Positions 45,682-55,112 of a stretch of DNA of 64,000 nt are shown here, in pieces. The DNA comes from JACCZR01 sp963830065 (GTDB lineage: Bacteria > Actinomycetota > Thermoleophilia > Solirubrobacterales > Thermoleophilaceae), in NCBI GenBank assembly GCA_963830065.1, contig CAWHLA010000008.1, forward strand, positions 1-64,000, read 5' to 3'. The notes beneath the pieces were generated by a model. The model saw only the letters and a list, made by a program, of their open reading frames with translations. It was not told the origin of the DNA and searched no databases. How positions within the stretch are numbered: position 1 is the stretch's first letter; each line of letters begins with the position of its first letter. The translations under genes and the position numbers were made by a program.

Positions 45682-47640
45682 CTAGCGCGAACGCCAGTAG
45701 CGCCGCCGCGGATCGCGGAGGACCATCTCCGCGTTGCGGTCGTTGCGTTCGCCGAGGCCGCCACCCTCGGTGTTGGACTGGCGGTCCGGGTCGTTCCAGG
45801 CCAGCACCCGCGAGAGCGAGGCCAGCTGCGTGTTCGAGTATCCGTTGACCGCGGCCGGGTTGGTGGTCGGCGGAGGGGTCCCGATCGGCGCGCCGGAGTT
45901 GAGCATCGTGCCGAAGATCGACAGCGTGCCGTCGCGGTTGTCGAGGACGTCGATCAGGCGGCTCTGCTGCGGGAAGTCCACGTGCGAGGCGGTGTTGACC
46001 TCCCAGAAGCCCCCGCGCCGGTCGCGCCGGGTCCACGGCTTGAGGTCGTTGTGGTGGGTGTGGCCCGAGACGTAGGCCACCACGTTGGGGAAGCGCAGGA
46101 GCAGGTCTCGCATGCTGCGGTCGCCCCGCAGGCCCAGGTGCATCGGCGTCGACGCGCGCGGGTCGCGGTCGCAGCCGGGGTTGGTGGCGTCGGTGCACTT
46201 GCCCGCCTCCTCGTCGGGGGTCGTGTTGTCCATCGTCCCCAGCGTGTGGTGCGCGTAGACGACGATGAAGCGGTCGGGGTCCCGGTCGCGCACTACCTGG
46301 CCACTGCGCAGCACCTCGTAGGAGGAGCTGCGATCGAGCTCCTCCTCCAGCCAGCGGTACTGCGGGTCGTCGACGTTGCCCGAGGCCCCTCCGCCCTCGG
46401 CCACCGAGTCGACCGAGATGAGGCGAAAGCGCCTGCGCGGGGAGAAGCTGTAGTAGCTCGCGGTGCCGTTCGAGGCGGCCTGCTCGGAGGGCGACACGTG
46501 GCCGAAACCGTGGCTCGCGTCCTCGGAGCCGTGCAGCTGCTTGTACTCGGCCTTGGAGACGGGCTTGCGCGTCGGGTCCGGGGGCGTGCGGCCTGCTCCC
46601 CCGAGCAGCCTGGAGAGGAAGTCCGGGTTGCTGAACTGCTCGAAGAGCTGGGTGGTGCTCTGTCCGCGAACCGAGTTGGGGTCGAAGTCGGCCGAGGGGT
46701 ACACCTTCAGACAGCCGGTGGCGATCGACTGGAACAACTCGGAGCTGGCCGGGGCGTTGCCCTGCAGCAGGCCGTCGTGGTTGCCGCGCGACGTGTACCA
46801 GGGGACCACCAGGCCGCGGGCGTTGAAGGGCCGCTGCGCGCGGTTCATCAGGCCGGCGTAGCGGGGGAAGGCCGCGTAGTTCCCGCCGCCGATGGCGCGG
46901 TCGGGGTCCCAGAAGCCCTGGAAGCGGGAGGGCGGGGCAGTGGGGTAGTCGCCGTAGTCCTGGACCCCCGTGTACCGGCGGGCGGCCACGTCGGCGTTCA
47001 GGCGCTGCTTGGTCGCGTCATCGGTGGCGCAGTCGTTCTTGGGCGACAGGGACTGGCCCGTGAACGGGTCGATGAAGCCGCCGTTCATGATCCCGACGAT
47101 CCACTTGGTCTCGTTCTGCTGCTGGTTGTCGGCCAGGTCGCCGGTGGTGATCGCGTAGTCCAGCCGCGCGCGCCTGCCGCGCCGTCCGCGCACCTTGCTG
47201 GTGCGGTTGCGGTTGATGTTGCGGATGATCGAGTCGAAGACGTACGGGCCCAGCGCCTCCATCGGCCGCCACGCAGCCGTCAGCGGCGGGCCGGCCGGAT
47301 CGACGAACTCGACCCGCGCGGGCGACATCTCGTCGGCCAGCTGGGGATCGGTGATCTGGGCGAAGAAGCCGATCGACTGGCGGCGCCGCTGGCGGCCGCG
47401 CCGCGCCCCGGCCAACCGCGTACGTCGCACCACGAAGCGCTCGCCGCGGCCCGCTACCAGCGGCTCGAATGCGCCGCCGCCGGAAGGCCGGATGGTCTCG
47501 AAGACCGTCGAATGGCCGGCGGGGTCGGCTGCGGCGGGGGCCGAGGCGGCCAGGGCGGCGACGGCTGCGAGCACAACGGTCGGGAGCGACCGGGCCGGTC
47601 GCGAGCGCGGGTCCCTCCTCACGGCGGGCGATGGTCTCAC
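45682..47640 (-). CDS. Secreted metallophosphoesterase
   Basis: 652 residues from GTG 47640 (or the GTG at 47622). The signal segment is SLPTVVLAAVAALAASAPAA. The calcineurin-like metal sites are SIGFFAQITDPQLADE, LDYAITTGDLADNQQQNETK, WYTSRGNHDGLLQGN, FIVVYAHHTLGTMDN and VVAYVSGHTHHNDLKPW, in the correct order (D..D-GD-GNH-H-GHxH). Insertions between sites (~150 residues) are large, as in the TIGR03767-like group of actinobacteria. The substrate is unknown, presumably a phosphodiester or nucleotide outside the cell. Confidence 0.85.
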   Translation of the reverse strand: MRPSPAVRRDPRSRPARSLPTVVLAAVAALAASAPAAADPAGHSTVFETIRPSGGGAFEPLVAGRGERFVVRRTRLAGARRGRQRRRQSIGFFAQITDPQLADEMSPARVEFVDPAGPPLTAAWRPMEALGPYVFDSIIRNINRNRTSKVRGRRGRRARLDYAITTGDLADNQQQNETKWIVGIMNGGFIDPFTGQSLSPKNDCATDDATKQRLNADVAARRYTGVQDYGDYPTAPPSRFQGFWDPDRAIGGGNYAAFPRYAGLMNRAQRPFNARGLVVPWYTSRGNHDGLLQGNAPASSELFQSIATGCLKVYPSADFDPNSVRGQSTTQLFEQFSNPDFLSRLLGGAGRTPPDPTRKPVSKAEYKQLHGSEDASHGFGHVSPSEQAASNGTASYYSFSPRRRFRLISVDSVAEGGGASGNVDDPQYRWLEEELDRSSSYEVLRSGQVVRDRDPDRFIVVYAHHTLGTMDNTTPDEEAGKCTDATNPGCDRDPRASTPMHLGLRGDRSMRDLLLRFPNVVAYVSGHTHHNDLKPWTRRDRRGGFWEVNTASHVDFPQQSRLIDVLDNRDGTLSIFGTMLNSGAPIGTPPPTTNPAAVNGYSNTQLASLSRVLAWNDPDRQSNTEGGGLGERNDRNAEMVLRDPRRRYWRSR

Positions 47641-47674
47641 ACGTCTCGCCGACCGGCCAGCCCCAACCGTCGGC

Positions 47675-49251
47675 TCAGCGGATCAGCCTCAGCAGCCGGT
47701 TTCCGCGCGTGAGGTTCCCGGCGCGGTCGCGCACCCGGACCAGTACCCGTACCCGCCGCTTGCGGCGCAGGGCGCGCCGCAGCACCCTCGCCGAGCGGGA
47801 GGTGAAGCGCAGCCGCAGGCGGGCAGTGCGGTTGGCCCTCACCGAGCCGGTGCGCTGGCGCAGCGTGATCTTGCGCTGTCCACGCTTGATGTTCAGGCGG
47901 CCGCCGATCCGGTAGGAGCACGGCTCGCTGCAGCGCATCCGCACGATCACGCCGCGTTTGCGCAGGGGGCGCTGGCGGCGGCCGGTGCGAAGGCCAAGGA
48001 CCGGCGGGGTCGCGTCGAGCGCGGCCGCGCCGCCTACCCCCGGGGGCGGTGGCAGTGGGCGCGCGGTGTTGCACGCCGAGCTCCCGTCGGTCAGGCGGGA
48101 GACCGTGCCCGTGGCGAGCTCCGCCACGTACACCCGCGCGCAGGCGTCCTCGCCGAACGAGGCCACGTTGAGGTCGGGCCGGTCGAGGATGAGGGCGTCC
48201 CCACCGCCGGAGGGCACGTTGAGCCGGCGTACCTGGCTGTGGCAGTAGTCGGAGTACACGTAGCGGCCATACAGCTCCTCCAGCGAGCTGTCGCGCACCA
48301 CGTACCCGCCGGTCACCGCGCGGCAGGGCGAGGGCCGGGCGTCACAGACGTGGATCGGAGCGACGTAGGCGCCGCCGCTGAGGGGACAGAGTGTCTCGTC
48401 GATCGGGTACCGCAGGTTCCCCTCGCACAGGCTCCAGCCGAAGTTGCGCCCGCGCCCGGAGCCCTGGGTGCGGGCGTGGAGGTCGATCTCCTCAACGCGG
48501 TTCTGACCCACGTCGCCCACCAGGAGGTCGCCGTCTGGCGGTCGAGGCTGAAGCGATACGGGTTGCGAAACCCGTAGGACCAGATCTCGGCTCGCGCCCC
48601 GGCCGCGCCGACGAAGGGGTTGTCGCCGGGGACCGTGTAGGACGCTCCGCCCGACTGCCGGGGGTCGATCCTGAGGATCTTGCCCAGCAGCGATCCCGGG
48701 TTCTGGGCGTTGTGGTCGGGGTCGCCGCCGCTGCCGCCGTCCCCCACACCGATGTAGAGGGCGCAGCGTCGAACTGCAGCTGACCGCCGTAGTGGTTGGG
48801 GTACTTCGGATGCGAGATCTCCATCACCGGGCGCCGGGTGGCGGCGCTTGCGGTGTCGGCCGACCCACCCGAGCTGCGGAACTCGTCAACGCGGATCGGT
48901 GGACAGCGATTGGAGTCGGTCGTCGAAGCGGGGCAGCTGGAGGTCGCGCCCGTGCCCGCCGCCGTGTAGTAGGCGTAGAAGCGCCCGGTGGTGGCGTAGT
49001 CGGGCGCGAGGGCGATGGACAGCAGGCCGCCCTCGCCGATGCCGGCCTCGACCAGGCTGGTGATGTTCAGGAAGTCCGCGGACTGCTCGACGCCGTTCTT
49101 CACCAGTCGCACGCGGCCGTCGCGCTCGACCACCATCACGCGGCCCAGGTCGCCCGGCGGGGAGATGGCGAAGATGGGCTGGTCGAAGCTGCCCGGCGGC
49201 AGCAACGGCTAGGAGGGCCAGGAGGGCGAAACGGCGCACGACAGGGGACAC
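47675..49251 (-). pseudogene. PQQ-dependent sugar dehydrogenase (YliI/sorbosone type) with three frame changes
   Basis: From 49251 the signal peptide reads VSPVVRRFALLALLA. After a shift near 49,205 it continues LPPGSFDQPIFAISPPGDLG, RVMVVERDGRVRLVKNG and NHYGGQLQFDA. A second shift near 48,765 leads to LYIGVGDGGSGGDPDHNAQN, and a third near 48,540 to GDLLVGDVGQNRVEEIDLHA. GRNFGWSLCEGNLRYPIDET, YVYSDYCHSQVRRLNVPSGG and an Arg-rich beta C-terminal domain follow, to 47675. The blades and 'GDGGSGGDP' are those of PQQ/sugar dehydrogenases in the periplasm. Two shifts look like single-base losses, so consensus error is also possible. Confidence 0.78.
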
Positions 49252-49301
49252 CTCACCAGCTATCGACGGCTGGCGCGCCGGTCCTTAAAGATTGGGCCGC
49301 G

Positions 49302-50390
49302 CTAGTCCTTGAGGAACGACGGTATGTCGATCTCGTCGTCCGGGATCTCCAGCGAGGAGCGCTGGCGATCGTCCATCGCCACGTCGCGCCGGCGGGGCTC
49401 TCGGCGGCGACCGGTGGAGTCCTCGGTGAACATCGGCCCGGTAGACATGCCCTCGAAGCCGGTTGCGATGACCGTGACCCGGACGGCGTCGCCCAGGTCG
49501 TCGTCGACCACCGCGCCGAAGATGATGTTCGACTGCGAGTCGGCGGCCTGCTGGATGATCTCCGCGGCCTCGTTGACCTCGAACAGGCCAAGGTCCCCAC
49601 CGCCGGTGATGTTCAGCAGGATGCCCGTGGCGCCCTCCACCGACTGCTCGAGCAGCGGGCTGGAGATGGCGTGCTTGGCCGCCTCGGCCGCGCGGTTCTC
49701 GCCGCCGGCCTCGCCGATGCCCATCAGCGCCGATCCGGCCTCGTGCATGATCGTGCGCACGTCGGCGAAGTCGAGGTTGATGACGCCGGGGATGGTGATC
49801 AGGTCGGTGATGCCCTGGACGCCCTGCCGCAGGACGTTGTCGGCCTCGCGGAAGGCCTCGAGGATGCTCGTGCGGCGCTCGACTACCGCGAGCAGCTTCT
49901 CGTTCGGGATCACGATCAGGGTGTCCACCTGCTCGCGTAGGCGCTGGATGCCGTCCTCGGCCTGGCGGCTGCGCTGGGCGCCCTCGAAGGCGAAGGGACG
50001 GGTGACCACGCCCACGGTGAGCGCGCCGATCTCCTGCTTGGCCACCTCGGCGATGACCGGAGCGGCGCCGGTGCCGGTTCCGCCGCCCTCGCCCGCGGTC
50101 ACGAACACCATGTCCGCGCCCTTGAGCGACTCCTTGAGCTCGTCGCGGCTTTCGTTGGCCGCGCCGTAGCCCACTTCGGGGTTCGCGCCGGCGCCGAGGC
50201 CGCGCGTGAGCTGGTCGCCGATCTGCAGCTTGATGTCGGCGTCGCACATCTGCAGCGCCTGGGCGTCCGTGTTCACCGCGATGAACTCCACGCCCTTCAG
50301 GCCAGCGTCGACCATGCGGTTGACCGCGTTGATGCCGCCGCCGCCTACGCCGACGACCTTGATCACTGCCAGGTAGCTACCCGTGTCCAC
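49302..50390 (-). CDS. ftsZ: Cell division protein FtsZ
   Basis: 362 residues, tubulin-like GTPase that builds the Z ring. It starts VDTGSYLAVIKVVGVGGGGI. The GTP-binding T4 loop is FVTAGEGGGTGTGAAPVIAE, and T1 (GVGGGGINAVNRMVDAGLKG), T3 (GVVTRPFAFEG) and T7 (VINLDFADVRTIM) are intact. The C-terminal linker is short and Arg-rich, ending DEIDIPSFLKD, the conserved tail for ZipA/SepF-type partners. It is the last gene of the division cluster, 149 bp downstream of ftsQ, with its own promoter. Confidence 0.98.
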   Translation of the reverse strand: MDTGSYLAVIKVVGVGGGGINAVNRMVDAGLKGVEFIAVNTDAQALQMCDADIKLQIGDQLTRGLGAGANPEVGYGAANESRDELKESLKGADMVFVTAGEGGGTGTGAAPVIAEVAKQEIGALTVGVVTRPFAFEGAQRSRQAEDGIQRLREQVDTLIVIPNEKLLAVVERRTSILEAFREADNVLRQGVQGITDLITIPGVINLDFADVRTIMHEAGSALMGIGEAGGENRAAEAAKHAISSPLLEQSVEGATGILLNITGGGDLGLFEVNEAAEIIQQAADSQSNIIFGAVVDDDLGDAVRVTVIATGFEGMSTGPMFTEDSTGRRREPRRRDVAMDDRQRSSLEIPDDEIDIPSFLKD

Positions 50391-50465
50391 TCCCCTGGTC
50401 CTTCCCGTTGGGGCTCAAGTGCTCATCGAGGGTTTCCGGACTCCCATCGATACCGCAAAGTCCGC

Positions 50466-50495
50466 ACTGTAGGCGGAATTCGGCGGAGGTGTCAA
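50466..50495 (-). promoter_or_regulatory. Promoter candidate for ftsZ
   Basis: Minus strand TTGACA (50490-50495), 18-bp spacer, TACAGT (50466-50471), giving a ~70-nt leader to the GTG at 50390. The TTGACA overlaps a small hairpin (GGAGGTGTCAAACCTCC). Confidence 0.5.
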
Positions 50496-50539
50496 ACCTC
50501 CTGCGCAACGAATCTTGCGTGACGTCCGGTGCTCAGCCT

Positions 50540-51436
50540 CTATCCAGGGTCTAGAGTTGACCCACTCTCGACCTGAGGTTGAGTCTCTGGCGTCGCCTGC
50601 GGCTGCGGCTGCGGTGCCGCCTGTGGTCCCGCTTGTGGTGCCACTTGTGGTGCCGGATCAGGCTCTGCGCCCGGGACCGCCGGCTCCTCTGTCTGTTGGG
50701 GCTCCGGGAGGCCTCCCGCCACGGGACGCTCGGGCAGCCGCACGTCGACGTACTCCGCGCCGTGGGACTTGGAATCGGCCAGCACCGCCACCGCCGCCGC
50801 CCACTTGGCGCGCAGGCGGGCCTGGGAGCCGAGGACCACGTCCGGGCCCTTGCGCAGCACGGCCACCAGCCCCCGGTCGCTGCGCTTGATGGCGGTGATG
50901 CGGCCCAGCAGCGCCGGGGGCGCCGCACCCGCCACGCCCACCAGCGCCTTGTCCACCTCGGGCAGGCGGAGCTTGCCTCGCAGGCCGCGGAGCACAGTGC
51001 CGTCCGCGGAAACCGGGAGCCGATCGCCGCCGCTGCCGACCAGGGCGACCGGGCGGCGCTCGACGGCCTCGATGCGCACCCCGTGGGGGAAGTCGGTCGT
51101 CACCCGCAGCTCGTTGACCACCGCCCAGGCAGCCGCCGCCTCGATCAGGCGCTCGCGCTCGACGTGAAGGGTGGTCATGTCCCGGGCGGCGGAGGTGAGC
51201 GCCTCGCGCACCTTCGGGGCGTCGCGGGTGGTCAGGCCGCTCACCTGCACCCGCTCGATGGCCACGAGCGAGGAGTCGCGCAGCCAGAAGAAGTAGACGC
51301 CGCCGACAACGGCGGCCACCAGCAGCGCCACCGCGAGGCGGCGGCGCAGGCGCGCCGGGATGCTCAGCACGAAGAAGGGGACGATCCGGGGGATCCGGAT
51401 CAGCCGGCCGGCAACGGCGCCGGCGGCGCTCTTCAC
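50540..51436 (-). CDS. ftsQ: Cell division protein FtsQ
   Basis: 298 residues from GTG 51436 after a clear AGGAG site. The first ~30 residues are cytoplasmic (Arg-rich, RIPRIVPFFVLSIPARLRRR), followed by the membrane segment AVALLVAAVVGGVYFFW. The POTRA domain reads LVAIERVQVSGLTTRDAPKV, DMTTLHVERERLIEAAAAW, NELRVTTDFPHGVRIEAVER and RPVALVGSGGDRLPVSADGT. The C-terminal ~55 residues are a Pro/Gln/Ala repeat (PQVAPQAGPQAAPQPQPQ), unusual for FtsQ. It recruits the FtsL/B complex in division. Confidence 0.9.
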   Translation of the reverse strand: MKSAAGAVAGRLIRIPRIVPFFVLSIPARLRRRLAVALLVAAVVGGVYFFWLRDSSLVAIERVQVSGLTTRDAPKVREALTSAARDMTTLHVERERLIEAAAAWAVVNELRVTTDFPHGVRIEAVERRPVALVGSGGDRLPVSADGTVLRGLRGKLRLPEVDKALVGVAGAAPPALLGRITAIKRSDRGLVAVLRKGPDVVLGSQARLRAKWAAAVAVLADSKSHGAEYVDVRLPERPVAGGLPEPQQTEEPAVPGAEPDPAPQVAPQAGPQAAPQPQPQATPETQPQVESGSTLDPG

Positions 51437-51521
51437 GAGTGAATCTCCTGGTTCATCGCATCCCGCATCGGCTATCAGCAGGTTCGATCCCGGGCCCCTG
51501 TCTCCTACCTCGGCGAAGTGG

Positions 51522-52838
51522 TCAGGCCTGCGCCTCCAAACGGTCGGCCAGCCGGTCGACGTCGCCGGCACCCAGGGTCAGCAGCACGTCGCCCTCCCCC
51601 AGGCGCTCGCGCAGCACCTGCTCGGCGTCGTCCATCGTGGGCAGCCACCACACCGGCCGGCCGTGGGCCGCGTCGGCGGTGGTGCGCGCGACGGTCAGAC
51701 CCGATACGCCGGGGTAGTCCTCCGCCAGCTCGCGAGCGGGGTAGACGTCCAGCACCACCACCACATCGGCCAGCGCCAGCGCCTGCCCGAACTCGCGCGC
51801 CAGCTCCCGCGTGCGCGAGTAGAGGTGCGGTTGGAAGCAGGCCACCAGCCGGCGGGGCTCGAGCGTTCGGGCAGCCTCCAGCGTCGCCCTGACTTCGGTG
51901 GGATGGTGCGCGTAGTCGTCGAAGATGCGCGCGCCCGAGGCCGTGACGCCGCGCTCCTCGAAGCGCCGGGCGGTGCCCGCGAAGTCCTCCAGCGTCGGCG
52001 CGGCCTCCGCCAGCGGCACCCCCGCCTCGCGGCACGCGGCCAGGGCGGCCAGGGCGTTCAGCACGTTGTGCTCCCCGGGGGCGCGCAGCCGGACGGGCAC
52101 GCCCTCGACCGTGAAGCTCGAGCCGAGCGGGAGCAGCTCGACACCCTCCGCTCTCAGCTCGCCCTCGCCCGCGCCGTAGGTCAGATCGGCCTCCAGCCCC
52201 GCCCTGGCCCAGGCGATCCTCGTCTTCGCCGGCGCGGCGAACTCCTCGAACGCCTCGCGCAACCCGCGCGGCGAGCGGTAGGTGGCGTGGTGGTCCAGCT
52301 CCATGTTGGTCACCACCGTGACCTCGCGGCCCAGCTTGAGGAACGAGCGATCTGACTCGTCGGCCTCCACCAACAGCCACTCCCCCGCGCCCCAGGCCGC
52401 GTTGGTGCGGGCGGCGCGAAGCTCGCCCCCCACGAGGTAGGCCGGCTCACGGCCGCAGCGCAGCAGGACGTGGGCGGCCATCGCGGTGGTGGTGGTCTTG
52501 CCGTGTGTGCCGGAGATCGCGATCGTGCGCTTGAGGTGTGTCAGCTCGGCCAGCAAGTCGGCACGGTGGAGCACCTTGCGCCCCTCGTCACGGGCGCGCA
52601 CGAGCTCGGGGTTGTCCTCGGCGATGGCGGTGGAGACCACCACCTCGGCCCCCTCGGGCAGGTTCGCGGCGTCGTGGCCGATGGCCGGCTCGATCCCGAG
52701 GGCGCGCAGGCGCTCGGTGTAGGAGGACTCCGAGCGGTCGGACCCACTCACCTCGGCGCCGAGGGTCTGCGCCACCAGCGCGAGGCCGCTCATTCCGGCG
52801 CCGCCGATGCCCACGAAGTGCAGGCGGCGGCCGTTCAT
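51522..52838 (-). CDS. murC: UDP-N-acetylmuramate-alanine ligase
   Basis: 438 residues. Adds L-Ala to UDP-MurNAc with ATP. MNGRRLHFVGIGGAGMSGLA is the dinucleotide-like start and TIAISGTHGKTTTTAMAAHV the P-loop. The remaining motifs are WLLVEADESDRSFLKLGREV, TVVTNMELDHHATY, APGEHNVLNALAALAACREA, RIFDDYAHHPTEVRATLEAA and FQPHLYSRTRELAREFGQAL. All family motifs (GTHGKTT, EADESD, DYAHHP) are intact. The murG stop overlaps the murC start by 4 bp. murB, which usually follows, is absent; only 85 bp separate murC from ftsQ. Confidence 0.97.
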   Translation of the reverse strand: MNGRRLHFVGIGGAGMSGLALVAQTLGAEVSGSDRSESSYTERLRALGIEPAIGHDAANLPEGAEVVVSTAIAEDNPELVRARDEGRKVLHRADLLAELTHLKRTIAISGTHGKTTTTAMAAHVLLRCGREPAYLVGGELRAARTNAAWGAGEWLLVEADESDRSFLKLGREVTVVTNMELDHHATYRSPRGLREAFEEFAAPAKTRIAWARAGLEADLTYGAGEGELRAEGVELLPLGSSFTVEGVPVRLRAPGEHNVLNALAALAACREAGVPLAEAAPTLEDFAGTARRFEERGVTASGARIFDDYAHHPTEVRATLEAARTLEPRRLVACFQPHLYSRTRELAREFGQALALADVVVVLDVYPARELAEDYPGVSGLTVARTTADAAHGRPVWWLPTMDDAEQVLRERLGEGDVLLTLGAGDVDRLADRLEAQA

Positions 52839-53905
52839 CCCGCCAGCCGCAGCAGCTCGTCGGCCACCCGCTCCGCGGCGTCGGGCCGCGAGGCGCGGCG
52901 GGCCGCGTGGGACATCTCCGCGAGCTTTGAGGGTGAGCTGAGCAGCGCGCCCACCTCCCGCGACAACCTCGACGCGTCGAGCTCTGAGTCGGGCACCACC
53001 ACTGCCGCCCCCGCCTCGGCCATCAGCTTGGCGTTGCGAGTCTGGTGGTCGGCCGAAGCGTGCGGGTAGGGCACCAGGACCGCCGGCAGGCCCGCCGCGG
53101 CCACTTCCAACACCGAGCCGCCGGCACGAGCCACGGTCAGGTCCGCGGCGGCCAGCGCGTCGGCGAAGGGCTTGATGTAGGCCGACAGGTGGTAGTGGCC
53201 CGGGCTTCCCAGCTTGCTCAGGCGCGCGGCCAAGTCGTCGTAGTCGCGGCGCCCCGAGGCGTGCAGGATCGCGCAGGGCGCTGCCGCACCGAAGGCCTCG
53301 ATGGATGCCTCGTTCAGCGTGCGGGCGCCGATCGACCCGCCGAAGACCAAGAGGCAGGTCTCCTCGGCGCCGATGCCAAAGCGGCGACGCGCGGCGTAGC
53401 GGTCGGCCTCGTTCGTCCCCACGGGCAGGGGACGCCCCGACACCACGAAGCGCGGCTCGTCCCGGCCCTCGAGCGGAAAGGCCAGGAACACCCGCTTGGC
53501 CAGCGGCGCGAGCAGGCGGTTGGAGATGCCCAGGTGGCTGTCGGCCTCCGTGAGCACGAGTGGCTTGCGCAGCGCGGCCGCTGCGAGGCCGACAGGGCCC
53601 GCGACGTAGCCGCCTCCGCCCATCACCGCGTCCGGGCGCAGCCGGCGTAGCAGCTTGACCGACGTCCCCAGCGCCCCCACCGCGAGACCCACCGCCCGCG
53701 CCGCGCGCAGCGGGTTGGTCCGGTCGATGCCGGCCACCTTCAGCGAGTGCAGCGGGTATCCGGCGGCGGGCACGAGCTCGGCCTCGGCCCGCTCCCCGCC
53801 GATGAACTCGACCTCGGCGCCCCTACTGCGCAGCGCGTCGGCGACCGCCAGTGCCGGTACGACGTGCCCCGCCGTCCCGCCCGCGGCTATCACGACCCTT
53901 GGCAT
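52835..53905 (-). CDS. murG: UDP-N-acetylglucosamine-N-acetylmuramyl-(pentapeptide) pyrophosphoryl-undecaprenol transferase
   Basis: 356 residues. Adds GlcNAc to lipid I to make lipid II on the inner face of the membrane. MPRVVIAAGGTAGHVVPALA is the first G loop, RPDAVMGGGGYVAGPVGLAA the second and LLVFGGSIGARTLNEASIEA the third. The donor-site region RAGGSVLEVAAAGLPAVLVP is followed by YPHASADHQTRNA. The C-terminal ~30 residues end the fold normally. The start lies inside ftsW by 83 bp, an unusually long overlap. Confidence 0.97.
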   Translation of the reverse strand: MPRVVIAAGGTAGHVVPALAVADALRSRGAEVEFIGGERAEAELVPAAGYPLHSLKVAGIDRTNPLRAARAVGLAVGALGTSVKLLRRLRPDAVMGGGGYVAGPVGLAAAALRKPLVLTEADSHLGISNRLLAPLAKRVFLAFPLEGRDEPRFVVSGRPLPVGTNEADRYAARRRFGIGAEETCLLVFGGSIGARTLNEASIEAFGAAAPCAILHASGRRDYDDLAARLSKLGSPGHYHLSAYIKPFADALAAADLTVARAGGSVLEVAAAGLPAVLVPYPHASADHQTRNAKLMAEAGAAVVVPDSELDASRLSREVGALLSSPSKLAEMSHAARRASRPDAAERVADELLRLAG

Positions 53906-55082
53906 CGCGCCCTCCGTCGATGGCTCTCAGGATGGGCTTCCGCTGGGCCCCGCCGACCCGCCCGCCGGTCGCCGCCACGTTGAGCAGGATCCCCATCGCC
54001 CCCAGCAGCACGATCAGGTTCGTCGAGCCGTACGAGATGAAGGGCAGCGGCACGCCGGTGAGCGGCATGAGCCCGAGCACCGCGAAGAAGTTCAGCGTGG
54101 CCTGGCAGAGGATGAGCGAGGTGATCCCGGCGGCGAGCAGCTTGGCGTAGCGGGTCTGGGCGTGCTTCGCGGTGCGCAGCCCCGCGTAGCCGATCATCGC
54201 GTAGAGGAACACCACGCCGAGGATCCCGAGCAGCCCGACCTCCTCGCCGATGATGGCCAGGATCATGTCCGTGTGGGCCTCGGGCAGGTAGAAGATCTTC
54301 TGGACCGACTCGCCCAGCCCGACGCCGAAGAAGCCGCCCGACCCGATCGCCGTCAGCGCCTGGACCGCCTGGAAGCCGGCCCCGCCCGCGTCCGAGAACG
54401 GGTCGAGGAAGCTGGTCAGGCGCTCGCGCCGGTAAGGCTCGGCCAGCGCCAGCATCAGGGCCGCGCCGGCCAGCGCGCCGCCGATCAGGGCGAGGTTGCG
54501 GATGGGCGTGCCGGCAGCGATCAGCAGCGCGCCGATGGAGAAGCAGACGACCATCGTCGTCCCCATGTCCGGCTGCTTCATCAGCAGCGCACACGCCGCG
54601 GCCACCACCAGCAGCAGCGGCTTGAACAAGCCCTTGACGGTCTTCACGGCCCACGGCCGCGAGGCCAGCAGGAAGGCGGCGTACAGGATCAGCGAGACCT
54701 TCAACAGCTCGGATGGCTGGAACTGGAGGGGCCCCGGGCCGATCCAGCGCGTGGCGCCGTTCACGGTCACGCCGATCCCCGGGATCATCACCGCGATGCA
54801 GAGAGCGAATGACGCAGCCAGGGCCACGCCGGTGAAGCGCCGTGCCACCGCCGCCCCGTGGCGGGCCAGGAAGTGCAGCGCCCCGAGGCCGAGCAGCCCG
54901 AAGATCAGGTAGCGCTTGAGGTAGAAGGACGGGTCGCCCGAGCCCTGGAGCAGCGACTCCGCCGACGAAGCGGAGTAGACCATCACCGCCCCCACGGCGA
55001 GCAGGCACATGGTGGCGGTGAGCAGGATCGAGTACTCGACTGGGCGCTTCGCCGATCGCTTCTTGCTCGCCGCCCGGGCCAT
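53823..55082 (-). CDS. ftsW: Peptidoglycan glycosyltransferase FtsW
   Basis: 419 residues, SEDS-family septal polymerase. About ten membrane helices; key regions are VMVYSASSAESLLQGSGDPS, GVTVNGATRWIGPGPLQFQP, SELLKVSLILYAAFLLASRP, ALLMKQPDMGTTMVVCFSIG, AEPYRRERLTSFLDPFSDAG, GGFFGVGLGESVQKIFYLPE, AHTDMILAIIGEEVGLLGIL and GLMPLTGVPLPFISYGSTNL. These are the standard SEDS motifs, including the catalytic Asp region. The C-terminus is a basic Gly/Arg-rich tail, encoded in the overlap with murG. Confidence 0.96.
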   Translation of the reverse strand: MARAASKKRSAKRPVEYSILLTATMCLLAVGAVMVYSASSAESLLQGSGDPSFYLKRYLIFGLLGLGALHFLARHGAAVARRFTGVALAASFALCIAVMIPGIGVTVNGATRWIGPGPLQFQPSELLKVSLILYAAFLLASRPWAVKTVKGLFKPLLLVVAAACALLMKQPDMGTTMVVCFSIGALLIAAGTPIRNLALIGGALAGAALMLALAEPYRRERLTSFLDPFSDAGGAGFQAVQALTAIGSGGFFGVGLGESVQKIFYLPEAHTDMILAIIGEEVGLLGILGVVFLYAMIGYAGLRTAKHAQTRYAKLLAAGITSLILCQATLNFFAVLGLMPLTGVPLPFISYGSTNLIVLLGAMGILLNVAATGGRVGGAQRKPILRAIDGGRDAKGRDSRGRDGGARRTGTGGRRRAAQ

Positions 55083-55112
55083 CCGGGCCTACTTCTACGC
55101 CCGACCCCGGAC

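Noticed and set aside
50487..50503. Terminator after ftsQ (GGAGGTGTCAAACCTCC)
   Set aside because: The hairpin has only a ~6-bp stem and no T-tract, and it overlaps the -35 of the ftsZ promoter, so a promoter reading fits better.
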